Assembly: GCF_021390935.1 (NCBI RefSeq)
Contig: NZ_JAJPUI010000003.1
Span: 62,001 to 126,000 of the forward strand
DNA: 64,000 nucleotides
Reading direction: 5' to 3'
DNA from: Streptomyces sp. CC228A
GTDB taxonomy: Bacteria; Actinomycetota; Actinomycetes; Streptomycetales; Streptomycetaceae
The position numbers were made by a program, and so were the translations under genes. The number at the start of each line of letters is the position of its first letter. Within the stretch, counting starts at the first letter, position 1. The notes beneath the pieces were generated by a model, which saw only the letters and a list, made by a program, of their open reading frames with translations, did no database searches and was not told where the DNA came from. This document shows positions 1-9,900 of this stretch, in pieces.

Positions 1-41
1 AGGCTCGCGACGAGCGCGGTGGCTGCTATGCCACGCCGCAT
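1..41 (-). CDS. malE: Maltose/maltodextrin-binding lipoprotein MalE, 5' end only
   Basis: Thirteen codons read leftward from an ATG at 41 and run off the window edge. They give MRRGIAATALVAS, the start of a lipoprotein signal peptide like those of Streptomyces maltose-binding proteins. A clear AAGGAG ribosome site lies just upstream (45-52 on the other strand). The gene diverges from malR, the usual Streptomyces arrangement in which the repressor controls the maltose ABC transporter operon. Only the signal peptide is visible, so the identity rests on context. Confidence 0.7.
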   Translation of the reverse strand, partial: MRRGIAATALVAS

Positions 42-139
42 GTGAACTCCTTCGAACGATCCCGGTTGCTGCAGACCGCTCCTTCGCGGGGGCGCCGGGT
101 TGCCAGGAACGTAACAGGGATGAAAACGCGCCGAAAGAC

Positions 140-160
140 CTTGCGGCAAATTTCTGCAAG
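140..160. promoter_or_regulatory. Candidate MalR operator near malE
   Basis: CTTGCGG and CTGCAAG form an imperfect inverted repeat separated by seven bases. CTTGCAG/CTGCAAG is the half-site type described for Streptomyces MalR. It lies about 100 bp upstream of malE, suited to repression of the transporter operon. Assignment is by motif only. Confidence 0.55.
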
Positions 161-265
161 GCCCGGGGATCGTTACATCCACGTGTCCCTACAGTTGCCG
201 TCGCATCGCTTGACACCCCAGGCGCAGCCGCCTCCCGACCGCTTCCACCCGCCTCGGCAAGGGCT

Positions 266-313
266 CTTGCACCGCGCTGTCCGGCTCTGCAAGCCTTTGC
301 ACGGCTCTTGCAG
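266..313. promoter_or_regulatory. Second MalR-type operator cluster
   Basis: Four half-sites occur within 48 bp: CTTGCA (266-271), CTGCAAG (287-293), TTTGCA (296-301) and CTTGCAG (307-313). The spacing and orientation suggest one or two further MalR sites between malE and malR, which could serve autoregulation or looping with the site at 140-160. Confidence 0.5.
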
Positions 314-781
314 AAGCGTCGCATACCGGCCTGCCGCCGGACGGCGGCCGGCGACGGGCCGGAGCACCGCGCCGCGGCCCCGCCTCGGGGGGTGGACGGC
401 ATCCCTGAGACCCGCTCCGTACGGCATGCAGCGGTTCGGGGCGCCGGCGAAGGGGCCCGCGGCCCCGCAGGCACCACTCCGGCCCGCCCCCGCACCGCAC
501 CGCACCGCACCGGCACCACACCCCCGGTGGCCGGACCGCACCGGCGCCGCAACTCCCGGTGGCCGCACGACCGCACCGCGCGACCGGGCACCCGTGGGCG
601 GGGCGGCTCGCGCACGGCGGCGAGCCGTGCGGGGCGGCCGGGCCGCGGGCGCCCCGGGTACGGGCGCGAGTGGCACGGCAGCACCGCTTCAGGCGCCCGG
701 GGCGCGGGCCACGGGCGCTCGTACCGGCGGATTCCCGCACCTGGTGGGCAATCCGACGCGCGCCCGGTACAGTCGCACCAC
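314..781. other. Long non-coding spacer upstream of malR
   Basis: Very GC-rich, low-complexity DNA with runs of a GCACC motif around 489-515. Open frames exist here but show no codon bias and no recognisable protein. Near its right end TACAGT (768-773) sits eight bases before the malR ATG, a plausible -10 box for a leaderless malR transcript. Confidence 0.5.
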
Positions 782-1852
782 ATGACCGCGCGGCTTGCCG
801 ACATCGCAGCCCAGGCGGGGGTCAGTGAGGCCACAGTCAGCCGCGTGCTCAACGGCAAGCCCGGCGTGGCCTCGGCCACCCGCCAGTCCGTGCTGGCCGC
901 ACTGGACGTGCTCGGCTACGAACGGCCCGTGCGGCTGCGGCAGCGCAGCGCCGGCCTCGTGGGCCTGATCACCCCCGAGTTGGAGAACCCGATCTTCCCC
1001 GCGCTGGCGCAGGTCATCGGCCAGGCGCTGACCCGGCAGGGGTACACGCCGGTGCTGGCCACGCAGACGCCGGGCGGCTCCACCGAGGACGAGCTCACCG
1101 AGATGCTCGTGGACCGGGGCGTGGCCGGGATCATCTTCGTGTCCGGACTGCACGCCGACACCACCGCCGACACCCAGCGCTACGACCAGCTGCGCGGCAA
1201 GGGCGTCCCGTTCGTCCTCCTCAACGGCTTCTCCCCGCACATCCAGGCGGCGTTCGTCTCGCCCGACGACCGGGCGGCGATGAAGCTGGCCGTCACCCAC
1301 CTCGCGTCCCTCGGCCACAGCCACATCGGGCTGGCCGTCGGCCCGAAGCGGTTCGTGCCGGTGCTGCGCAAGATCGAGGGCTTCCACACCGGCATGCGCG
1401 AGCGGCTCGGGCTGACCCCCGAACAGACCGAGGAGCTCGTCCAGCACTCCCTGTACACGCTCGAAGGCGGACAGGCAGCAGCGGCGGCGCTCATCGACCG
1501 CGGCTGCACGGCGGTGGTGTGCGCCAGCGACATGATGGCGCTCGGCGCGATCCGGGCCGCCCGGCAGAAGGGGCTGCACGTGCCCCGCGACGTGTCCGTG
1601 GTGGGCTTCGACGACTCCCCCCTCATAGCGTTCACCGACCCGCCGCTCACCACGATCCGGCAGCCCGTGCAGGCCATGGGGCAGGCGGCGGTCAGGGCGC
1701 TGCTGGAGGAGATCGGCGGCACCCCGGCGCCGCACGGGGAGTTCGTCTTCATGCCCGAGCTGGTCGTTCGCGGTTCAACCGCCTCCGGCCCCCAGGGACA
1801 GAGGTCCCCCGAGAGGCGTACGGCTGGCGACGGAAATCCGTTTGAAGGATGA
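782..1852 (+). CDS. malR: LacI-family maltose operon repressor MalR
   Basis: A 356-residue LacI/GalR-type repressor. Residues 2-50 form the helix-turn-helix and hinge (RLADIAAQAGVSEATVSRVL); the rest is a periplasmic-binding-protein-like sugar-sensing domain ending in the family-typical FVFMPELVVRGST. It closely resembles Streptomyces MalR, which represses malEFG and is released by maltodextrins. The ATG at 782 has no Shine-Dalgarno sequence but lies just behind a TAnnnT box, so a leaderless mRNA is likely. The frame is open further upstream, but that part has no homology or coding bias. Divergent malE and the operator repeats between them support the name. Confidence 0.93.
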   Translation: MTARLADIAAQAGVSEATVSRVLNGKPGVASATRQSVLAALDVLGYERPVRLRQRSAGLVGLITPELENPIFPALAQVIGQALTRQGYTPVLATQTPGGSTEDELTEMLVDRGVAGIIFVSGLHADTTADTQRYDQLRGKGVPFVLLNGFSPHIQAAFVSPDDRAAMKLAVTHLASLGHSHIGLAVGPKRFVPVLRKIEGFHTGMRERLGLTPEQTEELVQHSLYTLEGGQAAAAALIDRGCTAVVCASDMMALGAIRAARQKGLHVPRDVSVVGFDDSPLIAFTDPPLTTIRQPVQAMGQAAVRALLEEIGGTPAPHGEFVFMPELVVRGSTASGPQGQRSPERRTAGDGNPFEG

Positions 1853-1888
1853 TCGAACAGATGGAGCTTTCTGGCAGACTCTTCCCCC

Positions 1889-2800
1889 ATGGGTGACGGG
1901 ACATTGACGACGTTGGACGGCCGCACGGCGGCCCCGACAACCCCTGTGGAGGAGGCCCGGACAGGCCGCCCGGAGGAGCAGCCGACCGCTTGGCAGCGGC
2001 TGCGCGCACCCCGCCGCCCGACCATCTGGTTCGAGATCCTCCTCCTCGGAGCCAGTTACGCCGTGTACTCGCTGATCCGCAACGCCGTTCCGGAGCAGAA
2101 GGCCCAGGCCATGCGGAACGCCGACTGGATCTGGGAGTTCGAGCGCAGCCTGGGGCTGGCCTTCGAGAAGTCCGTCAACCACGCGGTGGACTCCGTGACG
2201 TGGCTCATCGTGTCGATGAACTACTACTACGCCACCCTGCACTTCGTGGTGACCATCGGTGTGCTGGTGTGGCTCTACCGCCGGCACCCGGGCCGCTACG
2301 CGGCGGTGCGGGCGGTGCTGTTCTGCATGACGGCGGTGGCCCTGCTCGGCTACTACCTGTACCCGCTGGCGCCGCCCCGCCTCATGGAGGGCGAGAACTT
2401 CGTCGACACCGTGATCAAGCACGGCACGTGGGGGTCGATGGCCTCCGGCGACCTGAAGAACATGTCGAACCAGTTCGCCGCGATGCCGTCGATGCACATC
2501 GGCTGGTCGCTGTGGTGCGGGCTGGCGCTCTTCGCCCTGGCGAAGGCCCCGTGGGCGCGGATCCTCGGGCTGCTGTACCCGGTGCTGACGCTGGTCGTCA
2601 TCGTCGCGACCGCCAACCACTTCTGGATGGACGCCGTCGGCGGCGTCCTGTGCCTGGGCTTCGGTGTCGGCATGGCCTACGCCTGGTACGGCGCGCTCCC
2701 GCAGCGGCTGCCGCGCGACGTGGAGCCGCCGCGGGGGCCCTCCGGCGGGGGCGGGGCCACGGCGATGCGGCTGGCTCCGCGCAGCTCGCTGGAGGCGTAG
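1889..2800 (+). CDS. PAP2/AUR1-type integral membrane phosphatase family protein
   Basis: A 303-residue protein with a cytoplasmic N-terminal tail of about 45 residues, then some six hydrophobic segments. It carries PAP2-type motifs: AMPSMHIGWS (His in the SxxxH motif) and the distal ATANHFWMDAVGG (NHFWMDA). This layout matches the AUR1-like/inositol-phosphorylceramide-synthase-like branch of lipid phosphate phosphatases. The exact substrate cannot be read; a phospholipid headgroup phosphatase or transferase is likely. The ATG at 1889 follows malR closely on the same strand, so co-transcription is possible. Confidence 0.85.
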   Translation: MGDGTLTTLDGRTAAPTTPVEEARTGRPEEQPTAWQRLRAPRRPTIWFEILLLGASYAVYSLIRNAVPEQKAQAMRNADWIWEFERSLGLAFEKSVNHAVDSVTWLIVSMNYYYATLHFVVTIGVLVWLYRRHPGRYAAVRAVLFCMTAVALLGYYLYPLAPPRLMEGENFVDTVIKHGTWGSMASGDLKNMSNQFAAMPSMHIGWSLWCGLALFALAKAPWARILGLLYPVLTLVVIVATANHFWMDAVGGVLCLGFGVGMAYAWYGALPQRLPRDVEPPRGPSGGGGATAMRLAPRSSLEA

Positions 2801-2920
2801 CGCCCCGCAGGCAGCGGCGAGAGGCGCGGTCGGCGGTGGCCCACTCCCCTGGCGCCCCTGCCGGGCGCGGCCGCTCGGCGCGTACCGCCCGCGCCTGCTC
2901 CGTACCGCCGCACCCGGGCG

Positions 2921-5917
2921 TCAGGACCCGTAGAACAGGTCCTCCATGACGGCGCGGGCCCGGCGGGTGGTGCGGCGGTAGCCGTCGACCATCTCCCCGA
3001 CGTGCCCGGGGCCGTAGCCGAGGTAGCGGCCCACGGCGGCCAGCTCGCGGGTGTCCGACGGGAAGGTGTCCCCGGCCCGTCCCCGGACCAGCATCACGCC
3101 GTTGCGGACCCGGGTCGCCAGCACCCACGCCTCGTCCAGCGTCCGCGCGTACCGCTCGCTGATCAGGCCCGCCTCCCGGGCCGCGGCGAGGGCCGCGCGG
3201 GTGCGCGTGGTGCGCAGCCCCGGCACCTCGTGGCCGTGCCGCAGCTGGAGGAGCTGCACGGTCCACTCCACGTCCGACAGGCCCCCGCGCCCCAGCTTGG
3301 CGTGCAGGGACGGGTCGGCGCCGCGCGGCAGCCGCTCGTTCTCCATGCGGGCCTTGAGGCGGCGGATCTCCAGCACGGCGGCGTCGTCGAGGCCCTTGGC
3401 GGGGTAGCGCAGCGGGTCGATCAGCTCGACGAAGCGCCGCCCGAGGTCCTCGTCGCCCGCCATCGGCTCGGCCCGCAGCAGGGCGTGGCTCTCCCACACG
3501 CGGGACCAGCGCCGGTAGTAGGCCGCGTAGGAGGTGAGGGTGCGCACGAGGGGGCCGTTGCGGCCCTCCGGGCGCAGGTCGGCGTCGATGAGGAGCGGCG
3601 GGTCGGCGGTGGGCAGCTGCAGCAGCCGCCGCATCTCCGCGACGACCCGGTTCGCGGCGCGGGCGGCCTCCTGCTCGTCGACGCCGTCGCGCGGCTCGTG
3701 GACGAAGAGGACGTCGGCGTCGGAGCCGTAGCCGAGTTCGTGCCCGCCGAAGCGGCCCATGCCGATGACGGCGAACCGGGTGGGCAGGGTGTCGCCCCAC
3801 TCCGCGCGGACGGCGGCCCGCAGGGCCCCGGCGAGGGTGGCGGCGTTCAGGTCGGTAACGGCCTGCCCGACCCGGTCGACGAGCGCCCCTGCGTCCATGG
3901 GGGTGGGCGCGTCCTCCGTCCCGTACGAGTCGATGAGGTCCGCCGCCGCCGTGCGGAACAGTTCCCGGCGCCGTACGCCGCGGGCCGCCGCGACCGCCTG
4001 CTCGGCGTTCCCCGCGCGGTTGACGGCGGCGATGATCTCCGGTTCCAGCTGGGCGCGGTCGCGCGGGGTGAGCCCCTCCGCGGCGCCCAGGATGGCGACC
4101 GCCTCCGGGGCGCGCAGCAGCAGGTCCGGGGCGAGCCGGCCGGCGGACAGGACGCGGGCCAGGTTCTGCGCGGCGGCGCCCTCGTCGCGCAGCAGCCGCA
4201 GGTACCAGGGGGTCTTGCCGAGCGCGTCGGACACCTTGCGGAAGCCGAGCAGGCCGGCGTCGGGGTCGGCGGAGTCGGCGAACCAGCCGAGCAGCACGGG
4301 CAGCAGGGTGCGCTGGATGGCGGCCTTGCGGGTGACGCCGGAGGCCAGGGCCTCCAGGTGGCGCAGGGCGGCGGCGGGGTCGCGGTACCCGAGCGCTTCG
4401 AGGCGCTCGCCGGCGGCCTCGGCGCTGAGCCGGGCCTCGCCGGGGGCGAGCCGGGCGGCGGCGTCGAGGAGCGGCCGGTAGAACAGCTTCTCGTGGAGCC
4501 GGCGGACCACGGAGGCGTGCCGGCGCCACTCGCGGCCGAGCTCCGCGACCGGGTCGGTGCGCAGGCCCAGGGACCGGCCGAGCCGCCGCAGGTCCGCCTC
4601 CCCCTCCGGTACGAGGTGGGTGCGGCGCAGCCGGTACAGCTGGATGCGGTGCTCCATGGCCCGCAGGAAGCGGTACGCGTCGGCGAGCTGGGCGGCGTCG
4701 GCGCGGCCCACGTACCCGCCTGCGGCGAGGGCGTCCAGGGCGTCCAGGGTGGTGCCGCTGCGCAGGGCGGGGTCGGTGCGGCCGTGCACGAGCTGGAGGA
4801 GCTGCACGGCGAACTCGACGTCGCGCAGGCCTCCGGGGCCCAGCTTGAGCTCCCGGTCGACGTGGGCGACGGGGATGTTGTCGACGACGCGGCGGCGCAT
4901 CTTCTGGACGTCGGCGACGAAGTTCTCGCGTTCTGCGGCCTGCCAGACGAGCGGGGCGAGCGCGTCGACGTAGGCGGCGCCCAGCTCGGGGTCGCCCGCC
5001 ACGGGGCGGGCCTTCAGCAGGGCCTGGAACTCCCAGGTCTTCGCCCACCGCTGGTAGTAGGCGACGTGGGAGGCGAGGGTGCGGACCAGCGGCCCGTTGC
5101 GGCCCTCCGGCCGCAGGTTCGCGTCGACGGGCCAGATGGTGCCCTCGACGGTGGTCTCGGAGCAGATCCGCATCAGGTGGGAGGCGAGCCGGGTGGCGGC
5201 CTGCAGCGCCCGCCGCTCCTCCGTGCCGTCGACCGCCTCCGCGACGAAGATGACGTCCACGTCGGAGACGTAGTTCAGCTCGTGGCCGCCGCACTTGCCC
5301 ATGCCGATCACGGCGAGCCGGCACAGGGCGGCGTCGTCGGGGGCGGCGGCGCGGGCGATGGCGAGGGCGGCGCGGAGGGTGGCGGTGGCGAGGTCGGCGA
5401 GCTCCGCCGCGGTCTCGGCGACGTCGGTGGTGCCGCACACGTCGCGGGCCGCTATGGCGATCAGGCACCGCCGGTAGGCGACGCGCAGCGCGCCCGGGTC
5501 GGTGGCGGAGGCGAGGTCCCGCTCGAACTCCGCCACGCCGGGGTGGAGGTCGTCCGCCTCGTACGTGACGAGGGCTTGCCAGTCCAGGGGGTGGCGTGCC
5601 AGATGGTCGCCGAGCGCCTCGGACGCGCCGAGCACCCCGAGGAGCCGGTCCCGCAGCGGCTTGGCGTGCAGCAGCGTGGACAGCAGGGCCTGCGGGCCCG
5701 GGTCGGCGGGCTGCGCCTCGGCGATCCGTACCAGGCTGCGCAGCGCGAGGTCCGGGTCGGCGGTGGCGCCCAGGGCGTCGAGGAGCACGGGGTCGGTACG
5801 GACGGAGGCCATCGCGGGGGCGCCGAGCAGCCGCTCGGCGTCGGACGGGTCGGTGAACCCGTGCCGCAGCAGCCGCGTGAAGGTACTGCTCCGCCGCCCA
5901 GGCGCCGGCACCGCCAT
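2921..5917 (-). CDS. glnE: Glutamine synthetase adenylyltransferase/deadenylylase GlnE
   Basis: A 998-residue bifunctional enzyme that adds AMP to, and removes it from, class I glutamine synthetase, controlling nitrogen assimilation. Two nucleotidyltransferase halves are visible, each with the G-x-G-x(n)-DxD signature: GMGKCGGHELNYVSDVDV in the N-terminal half and GMGRFGGHELGYGSDADV in the C-terminal half. The start is the ATG at 5917 (MAVPAPGRRSSTF), preceded by GGGGAGC. The frame extends further upstream, but that part is low complexity, and the chosen start gives the usual actinobacterial length. Confidence 0.96.
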   Translation of the reverse strand: MAVPAPGRRSSTFTRLLRHGFTDPSDAERLLGAPAMASVRTDPVLLDALGATADPDLALRSLVRIAEAQPADPGPQALLSTLLHAKPLRDRLLGVLGASEALGDHLARHPLDWQALVTYEADDLHPGVAEFERDLASATDPGALRVAYRRCLIAIAARDVCGTTDVAETAAELADLATATLRAALAIARAAAPDDAALCRLAVIGMGKCGGHELNYVSDVDVIFVAEAVDGTEERRALQAATRLASHLMRICSETTVEGTIWPVDANLRPEGRNGPLVRTLASHVAYYQRWAKTWEFQALLKARPVAGDPELGAAYVDALAPLVWQAAERENFVADVQKMRRRVVDNIPVAHVDRELKLGPGGLRDVEFAVQLLQLVHGRTDPALRSGTTLDALDALAAGGYVGRADAAQLADAYRFLRAMEHRIQLYRLRRTHLVPEGEADLRRLGRSLGLRTDPVAELGREWRRHASVVRRLHEKLFYRPLLDAAARLAPGEARLSAEAAGERLEALGYRDPAAALRHLEALASGVTRKAAIQRTLLPVLLGWFADSADPDAGLLGFRKVSDALGKTPWYLRLLRDEGAAAQNLARVLSAGRLAPDLLLRAPEAVAILGAAEGLTPRDRAQLEPEIIAAVNRAGNAEQAVAAARGVRRRELFRTAAADLIDSYGTEDAPTPMDAGALVDRVGQAVTDLNAATLAGALRAAVRAEWGDTLPTRFAVIGMGRFGGHELGYGSDADVLFVHEPRDGVDEQEAARAANRVVAEMRRLLQLPTADPPLLIDADLRPEGRNGPLVRTLTSYAAYYRRWSRVWESHALLRAEPMAGDEDLGRRFVELIDPLRYPAKGLDDAAVLEIRRLKARMENERLPRGADPSLHAKLGRGGLSDVEWTVQLLQLRHGHEVPGLRTTRTRAALAAAREAGLISERYARTLDEAWVLATRVRNGVMLVRGRAGDTFPSDTRELAAVGRYLGYGPGHVGEMVDGYRRTTRRARAVMEDLFYGS

Positions 5918-6177
5918 GCCCAGCTCCCCTTCCACGTCCGTACCTTCCCCGAGCTTAACGGCCGGGCGTACGGCACCGCCGCGGGCGGCGCACCGGTGGG
6001 GCGGGCGGCGCGCCGCGGGCCCGGGCGGGGTGCCGGGGGCGCCGCCGGGCGGGGCGGGCCGCAGCGGCGGGGCTGCGTGGCGGCGACCCCCGGAGCGGGG
6101 TGTTCCGGCGGGGGATGTACCGTACGTCGACCCTGTGCCCGGTTCGGCACGGACATGAGAAGAGGAGCGGCGGCGGC

Positions 6178-6786
6178 ATGAAGACCCGGCGTACGTGGCG
6201 CAATGCGCCGAGGAAGTCGGAGACCGGCGGTGCGGTGGCCACCCGGGTGGCCCGGCTGCTGAAGGCACCGGGGGCGTTCCGGGGGCGGTGGGCGTGGGTG
6301 GCGGGCAGCACGGGCGTGCTGGTGCTCGGCCTGCTGGCGGCGTGGCTGCTGGCCGGCGACGGGAAGCCGACGCCGCCGGACCCGCGGGCCCGCCAGTACA
6401 AGGACTTCAACGCCTGCCTGCTGACGGACGACAAGGGCGTCACGTCCGGCACGACCGCGGCCACCGTGTGGGAGGGCATGCAGGAGGCGTCGGGCGACAC
6501 CCGGGTGCGGGTCACCTACGTGCCCGTGACGGGGCCGCAGACCGTCGACAACGCCCTGCCGTTCATGAACGGGCTGCTCCAGCGCAAGTGCGCGGTCGTC
6601 CTCGCGGTGGGCGAGCCGCAGGTGAAGGCGGCCGAGCAGCAGGCGGACACGCACCAGAAGATACGTTTCGTCACTGTTGACGGCACGAAGAAAGCGGCCA
6701 ACATCACCGCCGCCCGCACCGGCGACGGGCTGAAGGACACCGTCGCCGACACCCTTCGGGACGTCGTCGAAGCGGCCGGCATGTGA
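6178..6786 (+). CDS. Small membrane-anchored BMP-like protein
   Basis: A 202-residue protein with a basic N-terminal tail, one transmembrane anchor at about residues 40-60, and an extracellular domain resembling the first lobe of BMP/type 1 periplasmic-binding proteins (the CLLTDDKG start and a VVLAVGEPQVKAA stretch). It is much shorter than full BMP lipoproteins and lacks the second lobe, so ligand binding is uncertain. The ATG at 6178 is preceded by AGGAG; an earlier ATG at 6100 lacks support. The role is unknown. Confidence 0.7.
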   Translation: MKTRRTWRNAPRKSETGGAVATRVARLLKAPGAFRGRWAWVAGSTGVLVLGLLAAWLLAGDGKPTPPDPRARQYKDFNACLLTDDKGVTSGTTAATVWEGMQEASGDTRVRVTYVPVTGPQTVDNALPFMNGLLQRKCAVVLAVGEPQVKAAEQQADTHQKIRFVTVDGTKKAANITAARTGDGLKDTVADTLRDVVEAAGM

Positions 6787-6918
6787 CGGCCGGGCAGACA
6801 GTTCCCGACAGCGGGTAAAGGCACGGCAAAGTACCCGTACCCGAGTGGAACTGACGTACGGCCATCGGGCAGGCTCACGAGGCTTCTGTAAGCAACGTGT
6901 AAAGTTGAGGCCTGACCC

Positions 6919-9900
6919 ATGGATAATCGTTGGGTCCGCGGCTCTCGCCTGTTTCCACCGGGTCGTACCGGCAGACGCAGAGTGAGGGCGACCGCGGTCA
7001 CCACGCTGATATCCCTGTCCTTGCTGCTCAGTACCGAGCAGGCCATGGCCAACGGGGTGTCACTGCCGCCACTGTCGATGCCGAAGATGTCCCTGTCGGG
7101 GGTGTGGGAGTGGCTGAACACCAAGCCGCTGGACACTCCTGACCAGGAGGGCGGCACCGCTCGCGGCAAGAGCCACAAGGCGTCCGCGGACGACACCAGC
7201 GCCGAGGGGGGTGTCGGCCGCAAGCCCGGTAAGGGCAAGGGCGAGCTCGACCCCTTCGAGCGGCCCGTCGACGAGGTCGAGAAGGCGACGACGGGCAAGG
7301 CGCCCGGGAACGCCGACAGTTTCGACCCCAAGACCAGCCGGCGCGATGCGAAGAAGTCCACGGAGACCTCGGACTTCTTCGTCAACGCCGACGGTTCGAC
7401 CACCGTCAAGCACTACACCGGCCCGGCCAACTTCAAGGCCGAGGACGGCACCTGGAAGCCGATCGACACCCGCCTGGTGGAGGAGTCCGACGGGCGCCTG
7501 TCCCAGCGGGCCAACTCCCTGGACGTGGAGTTCGCCGGCGACGCCGCCGACCAGCAGCTGGCCTCGGTGGACTTCGGCGACGGCCGCTCTCTGGCGTACT
7601 CGCTGCGGGGCACGGCGAAGGCCGAGCCGACGGTCGACGAGCAGAGGATCGTCACCTACCCCGCGGTGCTCCCCGACACCGACCTGCGGCTGGTGCCGCT
7701 GGCGGAGGGCTTCAAGGAGCTGCTGGTCCTGCACTCGCCGGACGCGCCGAACTCCTGGCTGTTCCCGCTGGAGCTGAAGGGCCTGACCCCGCGCCTCACC
7801 GACGCCGGGGACGTGGAGTTCACCGACGGCGACGGGAAGGTCGCCGCCCGGATCCCCCATGCCTTCATGGAGGACTCCAAGATCGACCCGCGGTCCGGTG
7901 ACGCGACCCGCTCGCAGGCCGTCAGCTACGAGCTGGTGGAGGAGGACGGCAAGCCGGCGCTGCGGATGACGGCGGACGAGAAGTGGCTGAAGGACCCCGA
8001 GCGGGTCTACCCGGTCACCGTCGACCCCACCGTCACCGCGAGCAACACCACCTACGTCCAGTCCAACTACAGCGCGGACCGGTCCACCGAGAACACCCTG
8101 AAGGTCGGCTCGTACGACGCGGGCACGAACAAGGCGAACTCCTTCCTGCAGTTCTCCTCGCTCAGCACGACCCTGAAGGGCCAGCGCGTCACCTCGGCCA
8201 AGCTGAACGTGTACGCCTCCTGGTCCTCCACCTGCAGCGCCACGGTGTTCTACGCCCACCCGGTGACCCAGTCCTGGTCGCCGTCGACGACGACCACCTA
8301 CCCGGGTCCGTCGCGCGGCGCGGCCATCGGCTCGGCCAAGGTCAACCCGGGTTCGTCCTGCACGAACACCAGCGGGTCCACGAGCGTCGGTGTGAAGATG
8401 CCGGTCACCCTGGACACCGGCTGGTTCGACTGGGTGGCCACGGGCGGCGCCAACTACGGCCTCGCCCTGACCGCGCCGACGAACGACAACCTGCACTGGA
8501 AGAAGTTCCACTCCGACAACTCCACGACCTCCACGTGGCGCCCGGCGCTGGAGCTGACCTACACGGCGAACACCAAGCCGCAGGTCACCGCGCAGTACCC
8601 GCCGGTGAACTTCCAGGCGAACACGCTCCAGCCGGAGCTGCTGGTCTACGCCTACGACTCCGACAAGTGGCCGTCCGCGCTCAGCTACACCTTCGAGGTG
8701 TACGACGCGGACAGCTCCAGCACCACGCCGGTGGCCACCTCGGGCGCGCTGACGCGCGGGGCGTGGAAGATCCCCTCGGGCAAGCTGAAGTGGAGCAAGA
8801 ACTACGCCTGGTATGTGGCGGTGTCCGACGGCTACGCGGAGGTCGTCCACTCCAGCCGGTTCACCACCGCCGTGCCGCAGCCGCCGATCACCTCGGGGCT
8901 GGCGCAGAACACCGACGGGCACGAGTTCGACCCGTCGGACGGCAACTACACCACCGAGGACACCGACGCCGAGGTGTCGGTGGTCGGCCCGTCGCTGGAG
9001 ATCGACCGGTCCTACAACAGCCTCGACCCGCGCATCGACAACGCGTTCGGTGCGGGCTGGTCGACGGTCGTGGACATGAAGGCCGCCGAGTTCAAGGACC
9101 CCTCCGGCGCGGTCACGCACGTCGAGATCACCTACCCCGGCGGTGAGCAGGTCGCCTTCGGCCGCAACTCCGACGGCACGTTCGTGCCGCCGCTGGGCCG
9201 CTACGCCCGCCTCCAGGCGGTCACCGGCGGCTACACGCTCACGGACAAGGACTTCACCGAGTACCGCTTCACGCAGGCGGTGTCGGGGAAGGCCGGGACG
9301 TACGCGATCAGCGCCATCAAGGACTACGCGGGCCGCACGGAGACGTTCACGTACACCTCCGGCAAGCTCACGAAGATCACGAACGTGGTCTCCAAGCGGT
9401 CGCTGACCCTGACGTGGTCGACCCCGGCCGGCGCCACCGCCGCGCACGTGGCGACCGTGACGACCGACCCGGCGACCGCCGGTGACGCCGCCACGGCCCA
9501 GACGTGGACGTACGGGTACGCCGGCGACCAGCTGACCAAGGTGTGCACCCCGGCCGACCCGCTGAAGTGCACCACCTACGGCTACACGACCGGCAACCAC
9601 TACCGCACCACGGTGCTGGACGCGGACCCGTTCGCGTACTGGCGCCTGGGTGAGGCGGCGGGTGCCACGGCGGCCAAGGACAGCGTCGACATCAACCAGG
9701 GCAAGTACAACGGCCTGTACCGCGATGTGACGCTGGGCGCGGCCGGTCCGCTGGCCGGGTCGACGCAGAAAGCGGCCGCGTTCAACGGCACCAGCTCCTA
9801 CGTGGAGATGCCGTCGGCGCCGGGTGCGACCCCGTCGTACATGTCGGTGTCGCTGTGGTTCAAGACCACCGACGCGGGCGGTGTGCTGTTCTACTACGGC

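Noticed and set aside
314..781. In-frame upstream extension of malR
   Set aside because: The extension is Arg/Gly-rich without homology; the conserved start MTARLADIAAQAG is at 782.
3002..6181. Long plus-strand open frame opposite glnE
   Set aside because: A high-GC shadow: its sequence is Gly/Val/Arg/Ala-rich without domains, while glnE on the other strand is certain.
5918..6268. Upstream extension of glnE to 6268
   Set aside because: The added residues are low complexity, and the ATG at 5917 has a good ribosome site and gives the family length.
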